From positions 124,001-188,000 of the forward strand of contig NZ_WNZY01000008.1 of the NCBI RefSeq assembly GCF_009725205.1: a stretch of DNA of 64,000 bases, read 5' to 3'. The DNA is from Paenibacillus timonensis (GTDB taxonomy: Bacteria; Bacillota; Bacilli; Paenibacillales; Paenibacillaceae). This document shows, in pieces, positions 1 through 9,600 of the stretch (its first letter is position 1; the number at the start of each line of letters is the position of its first letter). A program made the translations under genes and the position numbers. The notes beneath the pieces were generated by a model. The model did not search any database, was not told the origin of the DNA, and saw only the letters and a program-made list of their open reading frames with translations.

Positions 1-442
1 CCCCTTCACGCTCGACCGACTGCTTCTCGCTGCGGGATTTCACAATCTCCTGCTTGATGCTGGCCGTATCTACGGTCGCCAGCTTGAAGCGTTCAACGAT
101 TCGGTTGATCTTGGACGCATCCTCGGCCCGTACCATGACGTCGCAAAGTCCGTCCACATTTTTCTTGTCACGCAGCGCGCAATAGAGGACACCATACCGC
201 TTCGCTTCTTTGCAAAAAGTCGGCAAGTCTTCATTTCGTACCGCAAACACCTTCAGTTCCTTGCCACTGCGCAGCAAGCTTTCCAGACGAATGCGGCCTC
301 TTGTTCGCTTTTGCCCTTGTAGGGCGGCGAACAAATAAACTGCCAGATGCTTCGCGCCTTCACCGGAAATTTTCGCCATGACCTCAATTCCACGGAGACT
401 CATACTGACGACCTGATCGGCCGCCTCGGTTCCACTGCTCAT
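1..442 (-). CDS. pcfB: PcfB-like (DUF3801) conjugation accessory protein, C-terminus cut by window edge
   Basis: The minus-strand frame reads MSSGTEAADQVVSMSLRGIE and runs off the left edge (about 147 codons visible). The stretch around VMAKISGEGAKHLAVYLFAAL and the later KEAKRYGVLYCALRDKK are typical of the PcfB/DUF3801 family, which accompanies the VirD4-like coupling protein PcfC in Firmicutes conjugative elements. The role is known from the family: relaxosome-to-coupling-protein accessory. Two in-frame ATGs occur at 448 and 442; GGGAGG lies nine bases before 442 but only three before 448, so 442 is preferred. The start overlaps the relaxase 3' end by about 60 bases, which suggests translational coupling. 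A coupling protein gene is expected just left of the window. Confidence 0.8.
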   Translation of the reverse strand, partial: MSSGTEAADQVVSMSLRGIEVMAKISGEGAKHLAVYLFAALQGQKRTRGRIRLESLLRSGKELKVFAVRNEDLPTFCKEAKRYGVLYCALRDKKNVDGLCDVMVRAEDASKINRIVERFKLATVDTASIKQEIVKSRSEKQSVEREG

Positions 443-1775
443 GGACATTGGCCTCCCTTCGTGTCGATTGGTCTTCCTCGTTACATTGCAGCTTGTTTGC
501 AAGTTCGCCGGATCGGGCAAGGATGCCCGTACAAAGCCTCACCTCCTTTCGGAGCTTCGCGAGCTGTCGGGAAAGTTCAGCAATTTGCGATTTGTACAGC
601 TCGATTCGCTCGGGATGCTGGCAACGGCGAAGGCGGTTGTACAGCATTTTGCGGGAGCCGTATCCTTGTTTCAACTCCGTTTGCAGTCCGTCAAGATAAC
701 CCGTCAATTGATCCGTTGTGGAAATACGATGCCGACATAGCAGCTTTGTTTGCTCAGTGATGGTCTTCAGGTGTCGCAAGTCTTCACGCAATAAAAAAGA
801 CGTCCGTTTAAGAAACGCGCGGGAACTGGGTAGAATACCCATCTTGAATAAGTAACGCAGATACAAGGCTTGCAAACCGCTAAATCTGCGTCCGATGTGT
901 ACGGTGCTGCGAACGATGACGGCTCGCCTGCGCCGCGGCAACGGCATGGGTGGCTGACGCTGCGGTAACTGGTTTTGCAGAATACGTTCTTTTATCGCAT
1001 GCTCCGTGTACTCGTCGCCAAGGCTACGCAATCGAACAAACCGCTCTTTGCCCGGCGGACGTACCGCCAAATGCTTTACGTTCGACTTTATTTCATAACC
1101 CTGCTTTTGAAGGATCGTGAAGAATTGCGTCATCGTCATGGCAGCGGCGATAGCGGTGTCGATGTCCTCGCGAATCAAACCACGCCAGGTCGGCTTGTTT
1201 TCCTGCTCCGCTCGCCACTCTCCGTAATGCTTGGCCTTGCCCGGTTCTGGCTGCTCGATGACCGATAAGGCATGCTCCCGGCACAGTCGATCGGATGTTT
1301 GCCGCATAAACGCGTAAGAGGCTTTGTTATCGTAGTAGCGTTTACCGTCCAGAAACGACACCGAGTTTAATACGAAATGATTGTGTAGATGACCCTTGTC
1401 CAAATGGGTCGATACAACGACTTCAAATCGCTCCCCCCATAGCTCCTGCGCCAGCTTAACGCCAATGGCATGTGCCATTTCCGGCGTCGTTTCACCCGGT
1501 GCAAACGCCTGATACCCGTGAAAAGCCACAATGCCATCGGTCTTTTGATATTGTCGCTTGGTTCGCAGCATTTGCTCGTAAGCGGTAAGCGGGTCGCAAT
1601 TGATCCCGCTAACGTAAAGCTGCCTTTCCGTTTTGGCATCCGCGCTGGTATAGGCGAGCACCTGCTGCAAGTCGTCATGCGCTTCACGTGCTTGATCGGT
1701 CTTATCAGGATTGGTGGTGTAATCCAGTACGCGCTTGAGACGGTCGGTCACGTCCCATATTGCGGTTGTCGCCAT
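384..1775 (-). CDS. MOBP-type relaxase (MobA/VirD2-like)
   Basis: This 463-residue protein is the DNA nicking enzyme that starts transfer. Motif I with the candidate catalytic tyrosine is RVLDYTTNPDKT (Tyr19). The metal-binding motif III is HLDKGHLHNHF (His124, His129, His131, His133), the pattern of the Relaxase/Mobilization nuclease family (MOBP). The C-terminal part (from about residue 270) is arginine- and lysine-rich with likely coiled-coil segments, as in DNA-binding tails of these proteins. AAAGGGGA precedes the ATG by about eight bases. It follows mobC by 14 bases and overlaps pcfB, giving a mobC-relaxase-pcfB block. Function is firm; the exact MOBP subfamily is not resolved here. Confidence 0.93.
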   Translation of the reverse strand: MATTAIWDVTDRLKRVLDYTTNPDKTDQAREAHDDLQQVLAYTSADAKTERQLYVSGINCDPLTAYEQMLRTKRQYQKTDGIVAFHGYQAFAPGETTPEMAHAIGVKLAQELWGERFEVVVSTHLDKGHLHNHFVLNSVSFLDGKRYYDNKASYAFMRQTSDRLCREHALSVIEQPEPGKAKHYGEWRAEQENKPTWRGLIREDIDTAIAAAMTMTQFFTILQKQGYEIKSNVKHLAVRPPGKERFVRLRSLGDEYTEHAIKERILQNQLPQRQPPMPLPRRRRAVIVRSTVHIGRRFSGLQALYLRYLFKMGILPSSRAFLKRTSFLLREDLRHLKTITEQTKLLCRHRISTTDQLTGYLDGLQTELKQGYGSRKMLYNRLRRCQHPERIELYKSQIAELSRQLAKLRKEVRLCTGILARSGELANKLQCNEEDQSTRREANVHEQWNRGGRSGRQYESPWN

Positions 1776-1789
1776 ATGTGCTGTCCCCT

Positions 1790-2155
1790 TTACGGCGGAT
1801 GTACGTTAGGATTTCCTTGTGGTACGGTTCTCGGTTCCGGTGCTGTCACGGCCTGTTGAATCTGCTGGACAGCGCGGCGCAAGTGTTCAGCCTCCTGCTG
1901 AAAAGCCGCTCGATCCAGATGACCTGTCGTATGGGCCTTCGCTGCGAGTTGGTTAAGGTTATTCCCGATGGCGTGAAGCTCGCGCATCATAGCGAAATAG
2001 TCCGTTGGCGGCATCGCCTTCGGGACATATCCATTAATCAGGGATCGAATATAACCTTCCTGTGAAAGTCCCGATGTCTTCGCACTCGCTTGGAGCTTTG
2101 CGTTTTCATCATGGTTCACCCATACCTGAATGCGAATCGCTCGTCTTCTCATCAT
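1790..2155 (-). CDS. mobC: MobC-like relaxosome accessory protein
   Basis: The protein begins MMRRRAIRIQVWVNHDENAK and continues with a short ribbon-helix-helix-like region (KTSGLSQEGYIRSLINGYVP) and an ELHAIGNNLNQLAAKAH segment. This is the layout of plasmid/ICE MobC proteins, which bind oriT and help the relaxase melt and nick it. An upstream in-frame ATG at 2233 would add 26 residues, but AAGGAG lies 5 to 8 bases before the ATG pair at 2155/2152, so the shorter form of about 121 residues is chosen. The gene directly follows the hairpin-rich candidate oriT and precedes the relaxase by 14 bases. Confidence 0.85.
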   Translation of the reverse strand: MMRRRAIRIQVWVNHDENAKLQASAKTSGLSQEGYIRSLINGYVPKAMPPTDYFAMMRELHAIGNNLNQLAAKAHTTGHLDRAAFQQEAEHLRRAVQQIQQAVTAPEPRTVPQGNPNVHPP

Positions 2156-2283
2156 GTTCACTCCTTCTTCAAAGGACATGGCTCGCACGAAATAGCTGAA
2201 TGGTTTCTGCTGTTTCTGAAAGATACCGATCATTGTTGAAACCTATATTCTTATTAAAAGAGCGTGTAGCTGAGGCAGGGGTA

Positions 2284-2381
2284 TTAGGGGCTTGCCCCTA
2301 ACAAGCGAATTTGGGAGACCAAATTCAGTGCTTGCTGCAACACGAGACATTCGTCTCGCGTCGCCCTGAAAGGCACCTGCC
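2284..2381. other. oriT: candidate origin of transfer (oriT) with a series of hairpins
   Basis: Immediately upstream of mobC are three perfect inverted repeats in tandem: TTAGGGGC-TT-GCCCCTAA (2284-2301), GAATTTGG-GAGA-CCAAATTC (2307-2326) and CGAGAC-ATTC-GTCTCG (2343-2358), then a weak GGCA-CC-TGCC (2372-2381). Hairpins next to mobC and the relaxase gene are the usual setting of MOBP oriTs. The nick site itself is not identified. The 61-codon frame that covers this stretch looks non-coding. Confidence 0.5.
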
Positions 2382-2406
2382 GGGAATAAAGAGGAGACCC
2401 CTGAAA

Positions 2407-2440
2407 ACAAAAAAAGACGCCGATTCACTCAGCGCCTTTC
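2407..2440 (-). terminator. Rho-independent terminator after the helicase gene
   Basis: On the minus strand GGCGCTGA and TCGGCGTC form an eight-pair stem (two G-U pairs) around a five-base loop, followed by seven T. It lies 50 bases after the stop of the helicase gene and separates it from the mobilisation block. Confidence 0.75.
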
Positions 2441-2492
2441 ATAGTCCGTTTTCATCTTAACAATACACCGACGTCATAATGACTAGTTACGA

Positions 2493-5096
2493 TCATTGTG
2501 ATTTTAATTTTGTAAGGGGAGATGCCGCAAGAAGTTTCTGGATAGAGGTAGGATCAAGTCCTGCATCTCGGTAAGCATGCATTGCTTTCACCCTCCAATT
2601 CTCATTCCCCACACCAGTAAAATCAAGACGTAAAGTACGTAATACCTGAGCGGCTTTGTGCGCCCATTGAACGAAATCTGATTGATTCCAGTAAGCGATA
2701 TCCTGGGCGATATTCAGAGCACTGGCTTCTACAGTAACTGAAGGAGTGATGATAACACGAACATATGTCGTACTCGCTGAAAGCCCCTCAACTTTGCGTG
2801 AAATCCACGTAGGATGGTCGTTCGCCTGTCGAACTTTGTATGCAGGAATAGGTTTTGTTCCGTCCGTTTCTGTGTAGTCTTCAGCCGCTAAACAAAAATT
2901 ATTACCTGCTATCCACCAAGGGTCAGGCGCTGTCCTTTCGTCAGAGTTTCCTGCGAGATATCCGAGTAATTTCCCTAAATCTTCATGTGCACGTTCAAAA
3001 AGATTGCCATCGGTGTTATTGCTAATTCCTTCAAGTATATTCTTAACTCGCTTTTCAAACTTTGCATCACTGGTCGTTCCCATAGTAGTTAGTTCCATTT
3101 CTAATCTCTCGATTATAAATGGAAGATAAGGATCGTCTACGATTTGTTGCCCAGAAGCTGATTCGGATTCCACCAAGTTTCTTAACCAAGTAACCGATAA
3201 TGTACACGCCGCAGCTTGTTGAAAACGTTGACGAGAAATGGATGAATAATCGTTAGTGTTTAGATTCAATGTTCCAGCAAGCCATGCAGCACTACCTGCA
3301 AGATAATACCAGAATCCACGATAACCTTTGAGTTCATCCCCACTTAGCAAGCTCGCAACTCTATTCGCTTTCTCAAGAGCACCAACATAATTACCTGCCC
3401 AGATTGCCTGCTGGTAATCAAGTTCAAACGTTACCGCATCTTCCAGTACCTTCATAAGAGGATCTGGCGTTTGATTGGCATCATTACGTCTCGCAATAAT
3501 TTCTTTATCTGCATTGCGCCATTCCGGACTGCTCTGATTTAGAAAGTATCGATACAACTCAACAAATTCATCCACTGATTGAGTCTGTTTGGATTCCTCA
3601 TTTCCAAATGTTAGTTCAGCTTGAAGCTCGGGATGGTAGAGCCTTAGGTTTTCTTTCTGTAATAAGCGATCCTGCAAATCATCCCCTAAAATACATACTG
3701 CGGAGTAATCGGTAGCGCTTCTTGTGCAACGGCCTATGGCTTGCACAACTCTCGTACGAACTCGATCCTGTAAGAGGATACTTGCTACCATTCTGGTTTC
3801 CAGAAACCTTTCTTGCAGATTAGCTGCCGTGGGCAATCCTAACATAATTTCAAGCCTACATTCATCACCTGCTAGGTTTATGCCGTCATAGCGATTTGCC
3901 AAAATAGCAACAGCATTTTCATCACCGATAAAACCTGCCTTTGTTTTTTCTATATCCTCTGCTTGGTATACGTTTTTGTTTGTATGATTAGCAAAAAATT
4001 CGATCCAGTTATTGGCTGTTTGATCATCGGGTACTAGCAATAATGTTCGTGGTGATTCATGAGCCAACTTGACTGCCACAAGGCTACTTTCTTCCTCTTT
4101 TAATGCAGTTCCAGGAAAAAAGAACAATCTACGTCCAACACTATGTTTCTCCCATCCTTCGGGTGCTTTAATACGCTCAATTTTTCTTCGTCCTGTGATA
4201 CGTTCAAGTTCACCGCCAAGTCCCAGTGTCGCAGACATATAGAGACGCTGTTTTGCCATCGAAAAAGGACGATGTGTTTCAGATGGCGGAATTATCGGGC
4301 GAATTAATATGCCACTCCAGTTGAGATAAACATGACATGATTTAAGGTGATCTCTGATAACACTCCAAGTGTACATGAGATCCCTAATACCTGAAGTGAA
4401 TTGGTCCAGAAACGGTATTATTTTATTAATTCGCTCAACAAAATAAGGAGTAGGGAGCTTTTCCACCCATGATCGATCTGAAGGTGAAGGAGAGTCCGTG
4501 GTCATCCGTTGGTACTGCTCTTGTGGGAGACCATCTTTAATAATCTCTAGTAATTGTCTATACACAGCTTCATGATTGAATCGAGAAATGGATAATGACC
4601 AGTACTTCACTAGGTAATTTTCTGAAGCATGCGCATCATCAAGAATGATGAACTGTGGATTATGGAAAAAAGGATTCGTATTAAATAGGCTACTGTACGT
4701 TGTAACCGCAATTGCTTCACCATCGTTGTATTTGGATTTGTCGCTAGGCAAGTAATCTTTTTGTGATCCTGTAAACGCAATTGGATGAATATCGTATTTA
4801 TGCTTGGCTTCCTCAACAACTTGGTGCACAAGCTGCCGTGTGGGACACAGAAATACAACTCGTTCTTGCCGTGTAATGCGCCGGTATTCTCCGGCGAGTA
4901 GGCCGACCAAAGTTTTCCCACTTCCTGTTGGGAGTTCCATAGCAATGTCGGGGGATTCTAACTTTTCGTTATATACGCGTAATACGTCAGCCTGATGGGC
5001 TAATAGACCTTCGACTTTTCGATTTCGTAGATCATAAAAAAGAGACTCCGGACTCTTTATTTCAGAATGTCCTTGATACCTTGATTTGAACCCCAT
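2493..5096 (-). CDS. superfamily 2 DEAD/DEAH-like helicase, probable cargo gene
   Basis: This 867-residue protein has SF2 helicase motifs: Walker A ELPTGSGKT (residues 54-62), motif Ia FLCPTRQLVHQ, motif II ILDDAHAS (DDAH near residue 152), motif III LYMSATLG (near 290) and motif VI VQAIGRCTRS (near 450). The C-terminal ~350 residues are helical and not recognised. It is unlike the conjugation genes around it: base composition is visibly AT-richer, it has its own perfect -10 box upstream and its own terminator downstream. That makes it a cassette inserted between the primase-like gene and the mobilisation block. Helicases of this type often belong to anti-phage systems, but no nuclease or partner gene is visible, so a defence role is only inferred. 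Confidence 0.85.
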   Translation of the reverse strand: MGFKSRYQGHSEIKSPESLFYDLRNRKVEGLLAHQADVLRVYNEKLESPDIAMELPTGSGKTLVGLLAGEYRRITRQERVVFLCPTRQLVHQVVEEAKHKYDIHPIAFTGSQKDYLPSDKSKYNDGEAIAVTTYSSLFNTNPFFHNPQFIILDDAHASENYLVKYWSLSISRFNHEAVYRQLLEIIKDGLPQEQYQRMTTDSPSPSDRSWVEKLPTPYFVERINKIIPFLDQFTSGIRDLMYTWSVIRDHLKSCHVYLNWSGILIRPIIPPSETHRPFSMAKQRLYMSATLGLGGELERITGRRKIERIKAPEGWEKHSVGRRLFFFPGTALKEEESSLVAVKLAHESPRTLLLVPDDQTANNWIEFFANHTNKNVYQAEDIEKTKAGFIGDENAVAILANRYDGINLAGDECRLEIMLGLPTAANLQERFLETRMVASILLQDRVRTRVVQAIGRCTRSATDYSAVCILGDDLQDRLLQKENLRLYHPELQAELTFGNEESKQTQSVDEFVELYRYFLNQSSPEWRNADKEIIARRNDANQTPDPLMKVLEDAVTFELDYQQAIWAGNYVGALEKANRVASLLSGDELKGYRGFWYYLAGSAAWLAGTLNLNTNDYSSISRQRFQQAAACTLSVTWLRNLVESESASGQQIVDDPYLPFIIERLEMELTTMGTTSDAKFEKRVKNILEGISNNTDGNLFERAHEDLGKLLGYLAGNSDERTAPDPWWIAGNNFCLAAEDYTETDGTKPIPAYKVRQANDHPTWISRKVEGLSASTTYVRVIITPSVTVEASALNIAQDIAYWNQSDFVQWAHKAAQVLRTLRLDFTGVGNENWRVKAMHAYRDAGLDPTSIQKLLAASPLTKLKSQ

Positions 5097-5131
5097 AGTA
5101 CAAACCCCTTTTTCGGAAATTTATACTGTTA

Positions 5132-5159
5132 ATTATATACAAAAAGAGCTTTCTATGAA
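5132..5159 (-). promoter_or_regulatory. promoter of the helicase cassette
   Basis: Minus strand: TTCATA (-35, 5154-5159), 16-base spacer, TATAAT (-10, 5132-5137), in an AT-rich leader. The AAAGGGG ribosome binding site and ATG of the helicase follow about 35 bases downstream of the -10. Confidence 0.65.
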
Positions 5160-5237
5160 CAGCAAATACTAGCTAGAGTTCCAATTAAGATATTACCTTC
5201 GAAAACGATCAGATTCATCATTTAGAAAGCTCGATTA

Positions 5238-6188
5238 TTATCTAGAACGGGATTTGTTTTGGCGAAGAAAGCCCATTAACTCTTCGTTTACATCCTTACC
5301 ATTCTTGGGAGGTTTATCATAAATAGAAAGTACTGAAGAAAGTTGATGGTAAATCGTTGTCGCCGCCAACCGTCCCGGTTCATCATTGTCCAAATGCAGT
5401 ATTAGTTGATTCACCTGCGGAAAGCTCCGCAAGTATTGTACTAGGGCGGCAGGCGGAATACTTTGCGCTTCAACTGCTTTAGGCCTATAAATGCCAGCCA
5501 GTGACAGGTTATGCGTCTGCCGCCAATCGCGGCCAGCGAGATGCTCCAGCGTGCAGTAAGATAACAAATCAATGGCGCTCTCAAACAGGTGCAACTCCGT
5601 ACTGTAGTCCATAGCCGGAATCGCAAACGAATACCTCTTGTCGCTGCCAGTGGCCTCCCCCATATAGCGGGTGCTCGTCGTACCGCGTATCGCCGCATAT
5701 CGTGGAGTCCCATGTTGATCAAAGCCGACGAATACCACGTTGTGGTAGCGGCGGCTTTCATACAGTCGTCCTGTTTTGAGACAAAAATCTATTACATCGC
5801 GAGAAATGCCGCGTTTGGAGAGATAAGCGACGACGCGATTCGAAGTCTCATACGGTTCGGGAAGCTCCAGCCGCGTATTTGAACCATCCTGCTGGATGGC
5901 AGGAGTAGTTGGAGCCATGTGAACGGGTGGATTACCGCCAATTTGCAGTACCGCATCGGGAAATGACATGCCTCTTACTTTAATAAGGTAGTCTAGCGCA
6001 GAACGTCCTCCGATCCCCCTCGACCACCAGAACCATTTACCGTTGGAGATTTTAAGGCTGTCGTGGGTTCGGGTCGAATAGGCATTGCGCGAGCACCGCA
6101 CCAGTTCGTATGGCTCGAAGCATTGCAAATAGGTGAGCAGGTCCAATTGCTTTGCACGTTCGATTTGTTCCTTGCTTACGTAGCTCAT
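5238..6188 (-). CDS. DUF3991/Toprim primase-like protein
   Basis: The protein (316 residues) starts SYVSKEQIERAKQLDLLTYL and contains GKWFWWSRGIGGRSALDYLI, the zinc-finger-replacing N-terminal module (DUF3991) found before Toprim domains in Firmicutes ICEs. The Toprim-like half includes LFESAIDLLSYCTL and the acidic LHLDNDEPGR motif near residue 270, matching Toprim Glu and DxD elements. The family is thought to prime or process transferred DNA; this is family knowledge, not shown here. A TTG at 6191 is also in frame; the ATG at 6188 lies nine bases after AAGGA and is preferred. Confidence 0.8.
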   Translation of the reverse strand: MSYVSKEQIERAKQLDLLTYLQCFEPYELVRCSRNAYSTRTHDSLKISNGKWFWWSRGIGGRSALDYLIKVRGMSFPDAVLQIGGNPPVHMAPTTPAIQQDGSNTRLELPEPYETSNRVVAYLSKRGISRDVIDFCLKTGRLYESRRYHNVVFVGFDQHGTPRYAAIRGTTSTRYMGEATGSDKRYSFAIPAMDYSTELHLFESAIDLLSYCTLEHLAGRDWRQTHNLSLAGIYRPKAVEAQSIPPAALVQYLRSFPQVNQLILHLDNDEPGRLAATTIYHQLSSVLSIYDKPPKNGKDVNEELMGFLRQNKSRSR

Positions 6189-6290
6189 CAACGTAGTTCC
6201 TTTCAGAAAATGTAATAAGAAGAAACGACATATTTACAAGTTGCTTCTCTTAATCGCAAGGCTGATTTTCTTTCATCCTGCCGCACTTGT

Positions 6291-6578
6291 TCATCGTGCC
6301 TTACCCTTCTTTTTGGGATACAGATAAGCTCTTCTTTCCCTCAACTCTGTAGCGCCTTTCTTTTTCATGAATGCGTCTAACTCGCTTTCATAGACTTGAC
6401 TGGTCACCCCGTTCGAATCACGGATGTAATAATACGAGTCGCCAAATCCGTTCTTCCCTTTGGATATCAATTCCAATGCTGGCACGGTTTCTCCCTCCTC
6501 GGTCGGATCGGTTCCGTAACAAATAGGCGGTAGAATCGGGCAAAAGCATCCGCCGCCGCTTGGGATGGCATACAACAT
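6291..6578 (-). CDS. small hypothetical ICE protein
   Basis: A 95-residue frame beginning MLYAIPSGGGCFCPILPPIC, with GGAGG seven bases before the ATG, so the start is well supported. The N-terminal part has three cysteines; the C-terminal part (DSYYYIRDSNGVTSQVYESELDAF) looks like a small beta-rich domain and the end is lysine/arginine-rich (RRAYLYPKKKGKAR). I do not recognise a family. It lies 79 bases after the giant methylase/helicase gene and is probably co-transcribed with it. Confidence 0.6.
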   Translation of the reverse strand: MLYAIPSGGGCFCPILPPICYGTDPTEEGETVPALELISKGKNGFGDSYYYIRDSNGVTSQVYESELDAFMKKKGATELRERRAYLYPKKKGKAR

Positions 6579-6657
6579 GTGCGTTCCTCCAGAAATGCGA
6601 AAAGGACCCCAAAGCTGGAGTCCGTTTCGTCCTTTGATTTATACCTTTCCATTGCCG

Positions 6658-9600
6658 TTATCGCTCTCGATCCGCAACCCGCCGTTCGGGTGCTTCCGGT
6701 TCCTCATCCGACACGCTGTCCACGACCTCGTTTTCCCGTTTGTCCATGTTCAGCAGCACATTTAGCTCCGCGAGCCGCGCGGACTTCGTTTGCAGTTCCT
6801 GTTCTTGCTTGAACGGTGCCTCGATCTGCTCCTTCGCCGTTACCATCTGTTGCTTGAGTGTTGCGAGCTGGTCACGGCAATAGGCGAGCTTATTCGGCAA
6901 ATCCGACAAGGTGTTGTTTATTCGACTCATATTGCCGCCTGCATCCGGTCCTAACGTAATCGTATGGCCCAAAGCGCCGCGCAGCGTCACCTTGTATTCC
7001 TTTGCAAAGCTATCAAACGATAGCCATAAGGAAAAGCCCATGTAACTGCCTGCATCCTGCGGATCGGGAGAGGTCATGCCCTTGCAGGCTTCCAGCAGGG
7101 CAGCGCCCGCCGTAGCACGTTCCGAGTACGTATAGTCTTTGATGGTCATGCCTGGAAAACGTGAATCGTCGGTGCTACCCTTCTCGGACGCTTGGGCGCG
7201 CATGAACAAGGCCACGTCCTGCTCATACCCAGCAATGCGTTCCTCCGTTGACTTGATTTGTTGCGGCAGCATTTTGAGCAGCCGATCCTCCAGCGCATAA
7301 CGCTGGCTTAAATGATTCGCCTTGAGCAGCTTGAGCTTGGATACCTGGATGTCGAGGTCCATCTTCTCCTTGATGTACGGATTTCCGGTCGCCAGCGCTT
7401 TAACTTCAGCATAGGACAAAGCCGTCTCATCAATGTCCTCGGCAGAACGAACCGGCGATTTGCTGGTCATGATCTGCGAGATAAACCGCTGCTTGTTCTC
7501 CAGCGTTTGATAGAGGTAAGCGTCAAACGTGTTCTCTGTGACATAACGGAAGATGTGAACTTCGCTGTTCTGGTTGCCTTGCCGAATAATCCGCCCGCTG
7601 CGCTGCTCCAGGTCGCGTGGTCGCCACGGACAATCGAGGTCATGAAGCGCGATCAACTTGGTCTGAACGTTCGTTCCCGCACCCATCTTAAACGTCGATC
7701 CGAGCAATATGCGAATCTGTCCCGTTCGCACCTTGGCAAACAGTTCCTTCTTCTTCACTTCTGTATTGGCGTCGTGAATGAAGGCGATCTCCTCAACCGG
7801 AACGCCTTTCTCCGTCAGTTTTCGCCGCAGCTCGTCGTACACATTAAAGGTTCCGTCCTGCTTAGGAATGGAAAGGTCGCAAAAGACCAGCTGCGCGAGC
7901 CGCTGATCCCGACTGTCGGCCCATTGCCGAAAGACGTTATCCGCGCAGGCGCTTACTTTACTGCCTTCGTCATCGGGTAGCATGGCGTTTGCCAGCCGCT
8001 GATCGAGGGCCAGCTTGCGTCCGTCGTTGGTGATCTTGAGCATGTTGTCTTCATGCGGCTCTACTCGCTTCGCTCGCACCAGTTCGGCGCGGCTGGCGAG
8101 ATCCGCGACCATCTCACGCTGAAAATCGCTCGGCGGAACAGCGACGTTGTGGAAGTGGGCTTTGGGAACCGGAAGCTGGAGCATATCCGCTGTCTGAATG
8201 TCCGCCACTTCCTTAAAGACGTTCATCAGCTCCGGCAAATTATAAAAACGGGCAAACCGCGTTTTCGCGCGATAGCCCGTTCCTTCCGGTGCCAATTCGA
8301 TGGCAGTAACTGTTTCGCCAAATGTTGAAGCCCACGAATCAAAGTGCTGCAAGCCTTGCCCGCGGAGCCGCTCGTATTGCAAGTAGCGCTGCATCGTGTA
8401 CATCTCGGTGATGGAGTTGGAGATCGGCGTACCCGTAGCAAAAATAATGCCCCGTCCCTCGGTCAATTCATCCAAATAGCGGCACTTGGCAAACATGTCC
8501 GACGACTTCTGCGCTTCGGTTTGCGACAACCCGGCGACGTTGCGCATTTTCGTATAGAGGAACAGATTTTTATACGAGTCTGCTTCGTCGACGAACAATC
8601 GATCTATACCGAGTTCCTCGAAGGTGACCACATCATCCTTACGGCTCGTGTCGCTCAGCTTCTCCAGCTTGACCTGCAGCGTCTTCTTTGTCCGCTCAAG
8701 CTGCTTGATGGCGTACCGCTCGCCCTTGGCTTCCTTTAGCTCGCGGATGCCGCTTGTGATCTCGGATATTTGCTCGTGAAGCTGCTGCCGCTGGCGCTCC
8801 GCCGAGATCGGAATTTTTTCAAATTGCGAGTGGCCGATGATGATCGCGTCGTAATCGCCGGTGGCAATCCGTGCGCAGAACGTCTTCCGGTTCTTCGTTT
8901 CAAAATCCTTCTTGGTGGCGACCAGCACGTTCGCGGACGGATAGAGCATCAAAAATTCCGCCGCCCATTGCTCGGTCAGATGATTAGGAACAACCAGCAT
9001 GCTTTTGTTGCACAGACCCAAATGCTTGCTTTCCATTGCCGCTGCGGTCATTGCAAACGTTTTTCCTGCGCCGACACAATGGGCGAACAGGGAATTGCCG
9101 CCATAGAGCGTGCGGGCAACTGCATTGACCTGATGCTGCCGCAACCGGATTTCCGGGTTCATCCCGGTAAAGCGGATATGGCTCCCGTCATACTCACGCG
9201 GACGGATGGAATTGAACCGGTCATTGTACAGTCGCGTGAGCTGCTCCCGGCGCTGCGGATCTCGCCAGATCCAGTCCCGAAACGCTTCTTTCATGGCTTC
9301 CTGCTTTTGCTGTGCGATAGCCGTTTCCTGCTTGTTCAGCACCCGCTTTTCCACACCGTTTTCAATGGCCGTATCGAAAATTCTTACATCCCGCAGATTC
9401 AGCGTGTCTTCGAGAATTTTGTACGCATTGATGCGATTCGTACCGTAGGTGACATTAGCCTTAATATTGTTACTGCGATCATCGCTTTTGCCTTTGACGT
9501 TCCAGGCTGCTGTGTAACCGGAATACATCACGTTGATGGAAGTTTGGTACATATACGGCGTATCCACCAGTTCGAAAATGAATGCCCGAATGACTTCCGG

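Noticed and set aside
2243..2428. 61-codon minus-strand ORF over the candidate oriT
   Set aside because: It is made of hairpin sequences, has no ribosome binding site and no protein-like pattern.
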